A DNA stretch of 64,000 bases from an uncultured Prevotellaceae bacterium. GTDB taxonomy: Bacteria; Bacteroidota; Bacteroidia; Bacteroidales; Bacteroidaceae. The stretch spans positions 124,001 through 188,000 of the forward strand of contig CAMKSE010000001.1 of NCBI GenBank assembly GCA_946415365.1, read 5' to 3'. Shown here in pieces: positions 52,709 to 61,744 of this stretch. A program made the position numbers and the translations under genes. The notes beneath the pieces were generated by a model. It searched no databases. It saw nothing but the letters and a program-made list of their open reading frames with translations, and was not told where the DNA came from. Within the stretch, counting starts at the first letter, position 1; every line of letters begins with the position of its first letter.

Positions 52709-53332
52709 TATGTTCAGTCCAGAGAAACACATCATCGCCATAGCCATGAGGCCGACAGTAATAAACACAATGCCGAGACCCTGCAGAGGCTTGGGAACAT
52801 CGGAGTACTGCATCTTCTCACGGATAGCTCCCATCGCCACAATGGCCAGCGTCCAACCGATACCGGAGCCGAAGCCGTAGACAATGGCATCAAAGATAGA
52901 GGTGATAGCCTGCGAATTAGACGGATCCATGAGGATGCGCTGCTGCATGAACAGCGAGGCACCCATGATGGCGCAGTTCACGGCAATCAAAGGCAGGAAG
53001 ATACCCAAGGCTGCATAGAGCGAGGGGGAATATTTCTCCACCGTCATTTCCACGAGTTGTACCATACCTGCGATAACCGCAATGAAGAGGATAAACGACA
53101 GGTAGCTTAGATCGACACCCTCAGCGAGGCAGTCGGGACCCAGCACCTTTGTCTGCAACAGATAGTTGACAGGAACGGTCACCGTTAGCACGAAGGTCAC
53201 GGCCATACCGAGACCCAGCGAGGTCTTCACCGTCTTCGACACAGCAAGGTATGAACACATGCCGAGGAAGAAGGCAAAGATCATGTTATCGACAAAAATC
53301 GAACGGAATAGTAATGATATTGCGTGTTCCAT
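52706..53332 (-). CDS. nqrE: Na+-NQR subunit E
   Basis: A 208-residue membrane subunit with six helices, starting [32 protein letters not shown]. With NqrD it forms the pseudo-symmetric pair that holds an iron site; Cys in LGMCSYL and the conserved [10 protein letters not shown] are present. The junctions on both sides are 8-base iterated repeats. Confidence 0.96.
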   Translation of the reverse strand: MEHAISLLFRSIFVDNMIFAFFLGMCSYLAVSKTVKTSLGLGMAVTFVLTVTVPVNYLLQTKVLGPDCLAEGVDLSYLSFILFIAVIAGMVQLVEMTVEKYSPSLYAALGIFLPLIAVNCAIMGASLFMQQRILMDPSNSQAITSIFDAIVYGFGSGIGWTLAIVAMGAIREKMQYSDVPKPLQGLGIVFITVGLMAMAMMCFSGLNI

Positions 53333-53334
53333 AC

Positions 53335-53366
53335 TTTTACTTTTTTACTGTTTTACCTTTTTACTT
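53335..53366 (-). repeat. Iterated-stop junction nqrD-nqrE (8-base words)
   Basis: On the minus strand, AAGTAAAA, AGGTAAAA, CAGTAAAA, AAGTAAAA, then GT and the nqrE ATG. The nqrD stop TAA lies in the first word; TAA appears in all frames. These are the same words as at nqrE-nqrF. Confidence 0.88.
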
Positions 53367-53984
53367 TTCTTTGTAGAAGTATGCACGATGAACCCAAATC
53401 ACACAACCCACGAGAATCAGTGCCATTGCCGGCATCGTCATCATACCGTTGTTCACATAGCCGAAGTCGTATACGCTATCCGGAATGAGTTGGAAACCTA
53501 AGAGCGAACCACGTCCGAGGAGTTCACGAACAGCACCTACGATCACCAGGATCATGGCGTAGCCCAGACCGTTACCCACACCGTCGAGGAACGAGGGCCA
53601 AGGCTTGTTCTGCATGGCGAACGCCTCCAGACGACCCATGAGGATACAGTTGGTGATGATCAGACCTACATACACGCTCAGCTGAACGCTCACGTCGTAG
53701 GCGAAAGCCTTCAGAATCTGAGAAACGATGGTTACAAGAGCAGCCACAACCACCAGCTGCACCACGATACGGATGCGGTTAGGGATGGTGTTGCGGATAA
53801 TCGAGATAATCACATTCGCAAAGGCGGTGATGACCGTCACAGCGAGACCCATCACGATGGCCGGCTTCAACTGTGAAGTCACTGCCAGCGCCGAGCAGAT
53901 ACCGAGTACCTGTCCAAGAATAGGATGGTCGAGGTTCAACGGGTTAGTAAAAACCTCCTTATTTTGTTTACTGAATAATGCCAT
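53361..53984 (-). CDS. nqrD: Na+-NQR subunit D
   Basis: A 207-residue six-helix membrane subunit. LGICSALAVTSQLKPAIVMGLAV carries the conserved Cys, and NCILMGRLEAFAMQNKPW is the inverted counterpart of the NqrE motif. It starts 3 bases after nqrC ends and terminates inside an 8-base repeat. Confidence 0.96.
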   Translation of the reverse strand: MALFSKQNKEVFTNPLNLDHPILGQVLGICSALAVTSQLKPAIVMGLAVTVITAFANVIISIIRNTIPNRIRIVVQLVVVAALVTIVSQILKAFAYDVSVQLSVYVGLIITNCILMGRLEAFAMQNKPWPSFLDGVGNGLGYAMILVIVGAVRELLGRGSLLGFQLIPDSVYDFGYVNNGMMTMPAMALILVGCVIWVHRAYFYKEK

Positions 53985-53987
53985 AGT

Positions 53988-54686
53988 TTACTCCTCCTCT
54001 GCTTTAGGTTCTTCAGTGGCTGTAGAGTCAGCGGGCTCAGGTGTGCACATCATCTTCATAAAGAGTTCGACCGCATTCTTACCCGCATCTTTCATACCAG
54101 CCTTAATCATATCGTTCACACCATTAGAGGTCAGGGTGGCACCCGTTACACAGTCAACCTGCGTCGTCGCGTCTTCCACTTTCTTTACCACAGCGAGGGC
54201 CACATCCTGAGTACCATCGACAAAGACCTTCTTGCCGATAAACTTCTCCTGCCAAGCCTGAGAGTCCTTTATCTCTGCACCAAGACCGGCCGTCTCACTC
54301 TCATGATTGAAATAGGCACCATAGACAGTCGGCGTCTCATCACCATGAATGGAGATGTAGCCGCTGATACCGCCCCAGAGTCCCATACCCTTCAGAGCAA
54401 CCACGAGGATATCCTCACCGTCGATCTCACAAAGATAGTACTTCTGTCCGTCCTTCTCGGCTTCTTCCTTCACCACCTCGGCATACTTGGCTTCAGCAGC
54501 TGAACCGTCGAGGTCGCGGATGTTCAGCGAGTAGAGGATCTGCTTCTTCACGTCGAGGGCCACGTTAGCATCCTGCATCGGCTTCAGGGCCTGATAGACG
54601 AAAGCCAGCAGGAAGGCCACGATGACGACAAGTATCGCGCTATATAAAATAATGTACGCGTTAGAATTTGTATTCAACTTTCCCAT
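53988..54686 (-). CDS. nqrC: Na+-NQR subunit C (covalent FMN)
   Basis: A 232-residue subunit with one N-terminal membrane helix (AYIILYSAILVVIVAFLLAFVY) and a periplasmic flavin domain. The FMN attachment motif is DCVTGATLTSNGVNDM; the Thr of TGAT(L)T carries the phosphoester-bound FMN. GLWGGISGYISI and ETAGLGAEI are typical. The acidic C-terminus (ADSTATEEPKAEEE) is extra. Confidence 0.95.
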   Translation of the reverse strand: MGKLNTNSNAYIILYSAILVVIVAFLLAFVYQALKPMQDANVALDVKKQILYSLNIRDLDGSAAEAKYAEVVKEEAEKDGQKYYLCEIDGEDILVVALKGMGLWGGISGYISIHGDETPTVYGAYFNHESETAGLGAEIKDSQAWQEKFIGKKVFVDGTQDVALAVVKKVEDATTQVDCVTGATLTSNGVNDMIKAGMKDAGKNAVELFMKMMCTPEPADSTATEEPKAEEE

Positions 54687-54713
54687 AATTCGTGAAATTC
54701 GTTAAATTCGTTG
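54687..54713 (-). repeat. Junction repeat nqrB-nqrC (9-base words)
   Basis: On the minus strand, CAACGAATT, TAACGAATT, TCACGAATT, then the nqrC ATG. The first word codes the last nqrB residues and the second begins with its TAA. The 9-base period keeps one frame, so extra frames are not stopped; it is the exception among the junctions. Confidence 0.8.
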
Positions 54714-55859
54714 TCTTTTCTGACGCTTACTAATGTTACGAGCCACCACGAAATGGTCAATCGTGGGAGCAAACATATTACCAAAGAAGATGGCGAGCAT
54801 CATACCCTCGGGATAGCCGGCATTCATCACACGGATGATAATGGCCATCGCTCCGATCAGGAAGCCATAGATATACTGACCAGGAGCGGTGCGACAAGAG
54901 GTGACCGGGTCTGTAGCCATGAACACGGCACCAAAGGCAAAGCCACCCATCACAAAGTGATGCCACCACTCCATAGAAGAACCTGTGCTTTGGAAAAGGA
55001 GTGCCAGTAAAGCACCACCAACAAACACACTCAGCATGGTACGCCAGGAGGCAATGCCCGTCCACAGCAGGATTACGGCACCAATGGCAATGGCAATGAG
55101 TGAGGTCTCACCGATAGAGCCAGGAATGAAGCCACAAATCATGTCACAAATCGATGCACTGGGATCTATGCCCTGACCAATCTGTCCAAGCGGTGTAGCT
55201 GCAGTAAAGCCGTCTGGCAGGTCGTTACCCAGTCCGAAGATAGAATTCTGAGCCACCCACACCGTGTCGCCCGTCATCTTTGCGGGATAGGCGAAGAACA
55301 GGAACATACGGGCTGCGATGGCGGGGTTGAAGATATTCATACCCGTACCACCGAAGATTTCCTTACAGAAGATGACGGAGAAGGCACAGGCCAGCGCCAG
55401 CATCCACAGCGGACAGCCGATGGGAATGATCAGCGGGATAATGATACCCGATACGAGATAACCCTCCTGAATCTCCTCACCCTTCCACTGTGCCCAGGCA
55501 AACTCAATGCCGAGGCCGACAATGTAAGAAACGAGGATCTTGGGGAGAACTGCCAGGAAACCAAAGAAGAAAATCTCGCAGAACGAAGCACTGTCGAGGG
55601 TGCCGGCAGCGAGATAGTTCTGATAACCGATATTATACATACCGAACAGCATGGCAGGCATCAAGGCGATGACCACCATACTCATAATACGCTTCGAGTC
55701 GATGGCGTCGTGAATATTCACGCCACCAGCCTTCGCCGTGTCGTTAGGCACGTAAAGGAAGGTCTCGAAGCCGTCGAACACCGAACGGAAGGCATGCAGT
55801 TTGCCGCCCTCTTCGAAATTCGGCTTTACCTTATTTAAATAATTTCTCAAAAAGCTCAT
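54702..55859 (-). CDS. nqrB: Na+-NQR subunit B (covalent FMN, Na+ path)
   Basis: A 385-residue membrane subunit with about ten helices, the main Na+ channel. It starts MSFLRNYLNKVKPNFEEGGKLH. The FMN-binding Thr is in LPDGFTAATPLGQ. FGGTGMNIFNPAIAARMFLFFAYP and MATDPVTSCRTAPGQYIYGFLIG are conserved. Its last codons are part of the 9-base repeat leading to nqrC. Confidence 0.96.
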   Translation of the reverse strand: MSFLRNYLNKVKPNFEEGGKLHAFRSVFDGFETFLYVPNDTAKAGGVNIHDAIDSKRIMSMVVIALMPAMLFGMYNIGYQNYLAAGTLDSASFCEIFFFGFLAVLPKILVSYIVGLGIEFAWAQWKGEEIQEGYLVSGIIIPLIIPIGCPLWMLALACAFSVIFCKEIFGGTGMNIFNPAIAARMFLFFAYPAKMTGDTVWVAQNSIFGLGNDLPDGFTAATPLGQIGQGIDPSASICDMICGFIPGSIGETSLIAIAIGAVILLWTGIASWRTMLSVFVGGALLALLFQSTGSSMEWWHHFVMGGFAFGAVFMATDPVTSCRTAPGQYIYGFLIGAMAIIIRVMNAGYPEGMMLAIFFGNMFAPTIDHFVVARNISKRQKRQRI

Positions 55860-55864
55860 AGTCC

Positions 55865-57208
55865 TTATGCGTTTTCTTTACGTAAAATGTTCAGTCCTTC
55901 ACGAACAATGCGCTGCAATTCAAGCTTCGAGCTATCCACGAACTCTGCCAATGCAAAGTCCTCGGGCGACACTTCATAGATACCTAAGGCCTCCTGACGG
56001 TCGATGTCGCCGGCAATGATGGCCTTGATCAGGTATTCACCGTAGATGTCCATCGGCAACACCTTGTCGTACTCACCACTCATAATCATGTGGCGTTCGC
56101 CACCCTTGATACGGGCATCAAGCGCATATTCCTTCTTGCCGCAGAGCCAGGAGAAGTAACTGCGGTTCACCGAGAACTGCTTGAATCTGGGAAGTATCCA
56201 ACCCAGTATCTCGTCAGCATCGTTACCCTCGGGAATGACGGTAATCTCAGAGGTGTGTGCTCCTAAGAAGCCTTCCTTAGTGGTTGGCTTGCCGGTAAGC
56301 ACGTTACCATTGATGATACGCACGCTCTTAGAGGCGTCATAGCTGTTGGAGAGCAGTGTCGAGAGCTCCTCACCCACCAGCATGTCGACGTATGCAGGCG
56401 ACTTGATCTCACTGCCACAGAGCGCAACGGTACGCTTCAAGTCCACCTTACCGGTATTGAACAGACGACCGATGAAGAGCACGACGGTAGGATCGCCAAT
56501 GGTCCAGACCACTTCGCCCTTGTTGACCGGGTCAATGTTGTTAACCTGTACGCCCACGTTGCCTGCAGGGCACTTGCCGTCGAATACATTGACTTCCACA
56601 TTCTTCATGCTTTCGAGCTTGGAACCGACACCAACACCGAGATAGGTCTTGGCAATCTTTGAGAGGGCGGTCAGACCAGTCTGGAAGTCTGCCTCCTGAC
56701 CTGCCACCTCATACTCGAAGCTGGCAGCCAACGGCTTGTCGCGCAGGGCAGAAACGAAAATCGCCTTAGGCTGAACACTTGGATTAGTGGACACTGCATA
56801 AGGCAACTGGTTGATGTAACCGAAAATACCCGCTTCCAACAATGCGTTAATCACTTGCTCTCCTGAGAGCGTGCCGACATCCTTCTTACCGAAGTCCGTA
56901 AACTCCTGCTTACTGTCAGCATCAACCTTTACGCAGAGCACTTTCCTTCGTTCACCCCGCACGACGGCACTTACCGTACCGCTGACAGGCGAAGCGAACT
57001 TCACTTCAGGATACTGTTTGTTGACAAACAGCGCATCCCCGGCCTTGACCTTGTCGCCTTCCTTGACTACGACCTTCGGAGTGATTCCCTCGAAATCATC
57101 AGGAACAAGTGCAAACTTGCCATTCGATTTCAATTGGATTTTCTTCTCCTCGGCCTTGCCTTGAAGGTGAATGTCCAAGCCTTTGGGTAACTTAATTACA
57201 TTTGCCAT
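55865..57208 (-). CDS. nqrA: Na+-NQR subunit A
   Basis: A 447-residue soluble subunit, first gene of the operon. It starts MANVIKLPKGLDIHLQGKAEEKKI and contains KVKAGDALFVNKQYPEVKFASPVSGTVSAVVRGERR (biotinyl-like domain) and PAGNVGVQVNNIDPVNKGEVVWTIG. It sits on the cytoplasmic face and helps quinone reduction. A TAATTTTG -7 box lies 40 bases upstream, divergent from tamB. Confidence 0.96.
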   Translation of the reverse strand: MANVIKLPKGLDIHLQGKAEEKKIQLKSNGKFALVPDDFEGITPKVVVKEGDKVKAGDALFVNKQYPEVKFASPVSGTVSAVVRGERRKVLCVKVDADSKQEFTDFGKKDVGTLSGEQVINALLEAGIFGYINQLPYAVSTNPSVQPKAIFVSALRDKPLAASFEYEVAGQEADFQTGLTALSKIAKTYLGVGVGSKLESMKNVEVNVFDGKCPAGNVGVQVNNIDPVNKGEVVWTIGDPTVVLFIGRLFNTGKVDLKRTVALCGSEIKSPAYVDMLVGEELSTLLSNSYDASKSVRIINGNVLTGKPTTKEGFLGAHTSEITVIPEGNDADEILGWILPRFKQFSVNRSYFSWLCGKKEYALDARIKGGERHMIMSGEYDKVLPMDIYGEYLIKAIIAGDIDRQEALGIYEVSPEDFALAEFVDSSKLELQRIVREGLNILRKENA

Positions 57209-57247
57209 TTATATCAAGTTTGATTGAATAGTTGCACAAAGCGAGGG

Positions 57248-57255
57248 CAAAATTA
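57248..57255 (-). promoter_or_regulatory. nqr operon promoter -7 box
   Basis: TAATTTTG on the minus strand before nqrA; no -33 box at the consensus distance. Confidence 0.5.
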
Positions 57256-57319
57256 ATAAAAAATCATCAGACAAAAAACAAAAATACAAAAAAAATACCT
57301 AAATCCCGATAATTTGTAG

Positions 57320-57327
57320 TATTTTTG
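57320..57327 (+). promoter_or_regulatory. tamB promoter -7 box
   Basis: TATTTTTG ending 4 bases before the GTG start, implying a leaderless or nearly leaderless transcript. Confidence 0.5.
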
Positions 57328-57331
57328 CCTC

Positions 57332-60300
57332 GTGAAATTGTTCAAGCGAATCATCAGTATCACCCTTTGGGCCGTCATATTGTTGAATGTGGCTCTGGCA
57401 GGCATGACACGAATGCCTGTGGCGCAAAGGTATATCGGCACGAAAATAGCGAACTCCTTAAGTGAGATGCTAGGCACCTCCGTCAGCATCGGACGGGTGG
57501 ACTTCGGACTCCTTAACCGCATCATTCTCGACGACCTTGTCGTCCTCGACCAGCAACAACAGGAGATGGTACGTGCTGCGAGGGTATCGGTGAAGATGGA
57601 TGTGCTGCCGTTGATGGAAGGAAAAATCTCGATATCCTCTGCCCAACTCTTCGGATCCAGGATGCGTCTGTACCGTCGCAATGCCAATACGCCGATGAAC
57701 TGCCAGTTCCTGATCGATTCCCTCGCCAGCAAAGACACGACGACCCATACCCCACTCGACCTTCGCATCAATTCGCTGATCATCCGCCATACCAACGTCG
57801 CTTTCGACCAGTACGACAAACCCGAGACAGAGAATCTCTTCAATCCTTCCCACCTCAGTCTGCGCGACATCAGTGCCCATATCAACTTGCGTACACTCAC
57901 CGACGACTCCATGAACATCAATGTGAAGCGCCTCAGTTTCAGCGAACAGTCCGGACTGGCCGTCAACCGTCTGAACTTCCGTCTGGAGGCAGGTCGTCAG
58001 CATGCTCTGCTCAGGGATATGCTGCTCGAGATGCCCAGCTCACAGTTGAAGATCGACACACTGTCTGCTGACTACAGTCTTAACGGCAAAGACCTCCAAC
58101 CTGGCTCTCTATCTTTCATTGGAGATATTAGAGACTCATACGTAACACCCTCTGACATAAGATGTTTTAGTCAGTCGCTAAAGAATTTCCAAAGACCCAT
58201 ATCACTCCTTGCATCCTTCTCTGGCACCGACCAAAGAGTGGCCCTTCCACAGCTTCGGCTGTCCACTACCGAAGATGATATCGACGTGCATATCAGTGGT
58301 TGGCTAGAGAACTGGCAGCAACAGCCTGCTTGGCACATGCAGATGCATCATATCCGTATGTCGGAAAACAGTATCGACTTCCTCACGAAAGCCATACCCG
58401 GACTGCCGCAGGAGATAAACCGTCTGGGCGGTGTGATGATGGACGGCACGTTCGACCGCGACAATAACGGCGTCACGTCGCTGAATAGTATGCTAAAAGC
58501 AGGAGCCGGACTGTTCAATGTGCAGTTCTCCATGAACCAGCAGAAAGTCTTCGAGGGCCAGTTACAGGCAGAAGATGTCAGCCTCAGGCAACTCCTCGAC
58601 AACGACCACCTTGGGCAGTTCTCCGCAGCTCTTCTGCTCAACGGACAACTCCGCGACAGCCAGAAGCCCGACGTGAAGGCTGACGGTACCATCAGTCGTA
58701 TAGACTACAATGGCTACTCCTATCAGAATATCAAGATCGATGGTGAATACGCCCAGGACGGTCTCTCTGGTACCTGTAGCATCAACGATCCCAACGCCAT
58801 TCTGAATCTAACAGGACAGATCACCGACGCTACGCCCCAGGGCCGGAAGGGGCATTTTAAGAAGGTGGTTCTCGACGGTACCGTCAATCATCTCGTACCT
58901 TCTGCCCTCAACCTCACTGACCAGTGGGAGGAGTCGGTGTTCTCTGCAGACATTCACGCCGATTTCATCGCCAGCAGTCCCAACGACGCTCAGGGAAGCC
59001 TGCGCATCAGCAGAGGCAGCGTCACGGGCACACAGCACTTCCAGCCCTATAAGCTCGACAACCTGATCATTACCTCCGGCTATGAGGATGACATCCATTT
59101 CCTGACGCTGAAGAGCGACTTTGCCGATGCCACGCTGAAGGGTGTCTTCGACTATGCCACCCTCCCCCAGAGCCTCGCTGCACTCGTGAGTCACCGCATC
59201 CCTACCCTTCCCGGACTCCCGGAGGCGAAGGAATCCACCAACAATAATTTCAGCCTGCGCCTGATGATGAGCAAGACCGACTGGCTAAAGCGGTTCCTCA
59301 ATGTCGACTTCATCCTCCGTCAGCCCGTGATGCTGAATGCCCGAGTCAATGACCGCACCCACGACATCTTCCTCGACTGCGATATGCCGTCATTTGCCTA
59401 TAACGGTGACTGGTACGCCGATGGAAACGTACATATCACCACCCCGGACGACACGCTCAAGTGTGATGTGGGCATCAGGAAACTCCTTGACGAAGGTAAG
59501 TCCATGACCGCCGGCGTGAACATACGGGCCGCACACAACAGGATGAACACCTCGCTGACTTGGGATAACAACAACCCCGAGAAGCGAATCAGCGGACAAA
59601 TGAACGGTATCATACAACTATACCGCAACCTCGACAATGAGCCTGAGGCACATCTCCGGGTGCTGCCCTCACACATTATCCTTAACGAAGGCGCCTGGCA
59701 GGTGGAGCCCTCCGACATCATCTACAACAAGAGCCATCTGCTGGTAGACAATTTCATGGTGCATCGCGGGCGACAGCATATCATCATCGACGGTCTGGCA
59801 TCAAAGAGCCGTCACGACTCCCTCACCGTCGACCTCAATGAGATGGAGGTGGAATATATCCTTGACCTCGTGAACTTCCACTCTGTCGAGTTCAGCGGCC
59901 GCGCTACGGGGCGTGCAAAGGGCTGTGCCCTGTTAGACGATTTCGCTGCCGAAGCGAAACTGATGGTGGACGACTTCAAGTTCGAGAACGGCCGGATGGG
60001 CGTGCTCCACGCCGACGTGGAATGGAACGCCCCTAAGGGTCAGATCGACATCAGTGCCGTCGCCGCTGACGGTCCGGGAGTCAACACCCACATCAACGGC
60101 TTCATCTCCCCTGTCCACAACACGATAGACCTCGCCATCCATGCAGACAGCACATACATCGACTTCATGCACAACTTCACCCGTAGCTTCCTGAGTCAGA
60201 TTACGGGAAATGCCAACGGTGACCTGCGTCTTGCCGGTACCCTCGACAACATAAACCTTACAGGCGAACTGGTCGTGGGCGGCAACCTCACGGTGGAGTC

Positions 60301-61744
60301 TCTGAATACCACATACTACATTGCCGGCGACACCGTCAAGTTCATCCCCGACGACATACAGCTGCACCGTCTGCGCATCCACGACAAAGACGGCAACCTG
60401 GGCTATCTCTCCGGAGGTATCCACCACCGTCATCTCACCAGTCTGTCATTCGATCTCGTGGCAGAGACGGATAAGTTGCTGGCCTACGACTTCCCCACTT
60501 TCGGAGAGTCACTTTTCTATGGCACCATCTATGCATCGGGTAACGTCACCATTCAGGGACGGACAGGAGAGGTGACGATCGACTGTAATGTCACGCCGCT
60601 CAAGAACTCTTTCTTCGTCTTCAACGCTGCCAATCCCGATGCCATCTCACGTCAGGAGTTCATCCACTGGGAGGAAGAGCCGGGTGACGATGCCAGCCCA
60701 TCCACTGTCAAACAGCCGTCAGCTGCCAGCTCATACAACACCGACATCTATCTCAACTTCATTGTCAATGCCACCAGCGACGCCTATCTGCGCCTGCTCA
60801 TGGATGCAGCGACAGAGGACTACATCACGCTTTATGGTGACGGAACCATCCGTGCCACATATCATAACAAAGGCGCCTTCAACATGTTCGGCACCTATAC
60901 CGTCGACCACGGCACCTATAACGTCACCATTCAGAACATCATCACCAAGAACTTCACCTTCAACCCCGGCGGCACCATCATCTTCGGCGGTGACCCTTAT
61001 CAGGCTGCGCTCGACCTCCAGGCATACAACACCGTGAGCAGCGTCAGCCTTTCGGACCTGAGCATCGGCAACTCGTTCTCCAGTAGCACCATCCGTGTGA
61101 ACTGCCTGATGAATATCAGCGGACAACCTTCCGCACCGCGTGTGGACTTCGATATCGAGATGCCCACCGTCAATGCCGACGAGCAGCAGATGGTGCGCTC
61201 AGTCATCAACGGACAGGAAGAGATGAACCAACAGGTGCTCTACCTCCTCAGCATCGGACGTTTCTATCAGCCGGGTGTCAACAACTCTGCCAACACCCAG
61301 ACCGACCAGGCCTCGCGTACGATGCAGAGCCTGCTCTCAGGAACCCTCACCGCCGAGATCAACAGTCTGCTCAGTCAGTTCGTCAAGAACGAGAACTGGA
61401 ACTTCGGTGCCAATATCTCTACCGGCAACGAGGGCTGGCACAACGCCGAGTATGAGGGTATCGTCAACGGACGCATGCTCAACAACCGCCTGTTGCTCAA
61501 CGGACAGTTCGGCTATCGCGACAACGCCAAGCAGGCCACACCGTCGTTCATCGGCGACTTCGACCTGCAGTACCTTCTCTACCCCAACGGCAACCTTGCG
61601 CTGAAGGTCTACAACCAGACCAACGACCGCTATTTTACCAAGTCGTCGCTCAACACCCAGGGCATCGGTCTGATTATGAAGAAAGACTTCAACGGTCTGG
61701 GCGACCTGTTCTCCAGCAAGCGAAAGAAAAAGAAGAAACAATGA
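57332..61744 (+). CDS. tamB: TamB-family translocation and assembly protein
   Basis: A 1,470-residue inner-membrane-anchored periplasmic protein. One N-terminal anchor (MKLFKRIISITLWAVILLNVALA) is followed by a very long beta-rich region of AsmA/TamB type with many hydrophobic-groove strands. The conserved C-terminal TamB (DUF490) domain runs from about residue 1090: YLRLLMDAATEDYITLYGDGTIRATY, FNMFGTYTVDHGTYNVTIQNI and FTFNPGGTIIFGGDPYQAALDLQAYNTV. TamB-like proteins bridge the envelope, moving phospholipid or aiding outer-membrane protein insertion. The start is GTG 57332, directly after the -7 box. The stop overlaps the C10 protease start (ATGA). Confidence 0.93.
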   Translation: MKLFKRIISITLWAVILLNVALAGMTRMPVAQRYIGTKIANSLSEMLGTSVSIGRVDFGLLNRIILDDLVVLDQQQQEMVRAARVSVKMDVLPLMEGKISISSAQLFGSRMRLYRRNANTPMNCQFLIDSLASKDTTTHTPLDLRINSLIIRHTNVAFDQYDKPETENLFNPSHLSLRDISAHINLRTLTDDSMNINVKRLSFSEQSGLAVNRLNFRLEAGRQHALLRDMLLEMPSSQLKIDTLSADYSLNGKDLQPGSLSFIGDIRDSYVTPSDIRCFSQSLKNFQRPISLLASFSGTDQRVALPQLRLSTTEDDIDVHISGWLENWQQQPAWHMQMHHIRMSENSIDFLTKAIPGLPQEINRLGGVMMDGTFDRDNNGVTSLNSMLKAGAGLFNVQFSMNQQKVFEGQLQAEDVSLRQLLDNDHLGQFSAALLLNGQLRDSQKPDVKADGTISRIDYNGYSYQNIKIDGEYAQDGLSGTCSINDPNAILNLTGQITDATPQGRKGHFKKVVLDGTVNHLVPSALNLTDQWEESVFSADIHADFIASSPNDAQGSLRISRGSVTGTQHFQPYKLDNLIITSGYEDDIHFLTLKSDFADATLKGVFDYATLPQSLAALVSHRIPTLPGLPEAKESTNNNFSLRLMMSKTDWLKRFLNVDFILRQPVMLNARVNDRTHDIFLDCDMPSFAYNGDWYADGNVHITTPDDTLKCDVGIRKLLDEGKSMTAGVNIRAAHNRMNTSLTWDNNNPEKRISGQMNGIIQLYRNLDNEPEAHLRVLPSHIILNEGAWQVEPSDIIYNKSHLLVDNFMVHRGRQHIIIDGLASKSRHDSLTVDLNEMEVEYILDLVNFHSVEFSGRATGRAKGCALLDDFAAEAKLMVDDFKFENGRMGVLHADVEWNAPKGQIDISAVAADGPGVNTHINGFISPVHNTIDLAIHADSTYIDFMHNFTRSFLSQITGNANGDLRLAGTLDNINLTGELVVGGNLTVESLNTTYYIAGDTVKFIPDDIQLHRLRIHDKDGNLGYLSGGIHHRHLTSLSFDLVAETDKLLAYDFPTFGESLFYGTIYASGNVTIQGRTGEVTIDCNVTPLKNSFFVFNAANPDAISRQEFIHWEEEPGDDASPSTVKQPSAASSYNTDIYLNFIVNATSDAYLRLLMDAATEDYITLYGDGTIRATYHNKGAFNMFGTYTVDHGTYNVTIQNIITKNFTFNPGGTIIFGGDPYQAALDLQAYNTVSSVSLSDLSIGNSFSSSTIRVNCLMNISGQPSAPRVDFDIEMPTVNADEQQMVRSVINGQEEMNQQVLYLLSIGRFYQPGVNNSANTQTDQASRTMQSLLSGTLTAEINSLLSQFVKNENWNFGANISTGNEGWHNAEYEGIVNGRMLNNRLLLNGQFGYRDNAKQATPSFIGDFDLQYLLYPNGNLALKVYNQTNDRYFTKSSLNTQGIGLIMKKDFNGLGDLFSSKRKKKKKQ

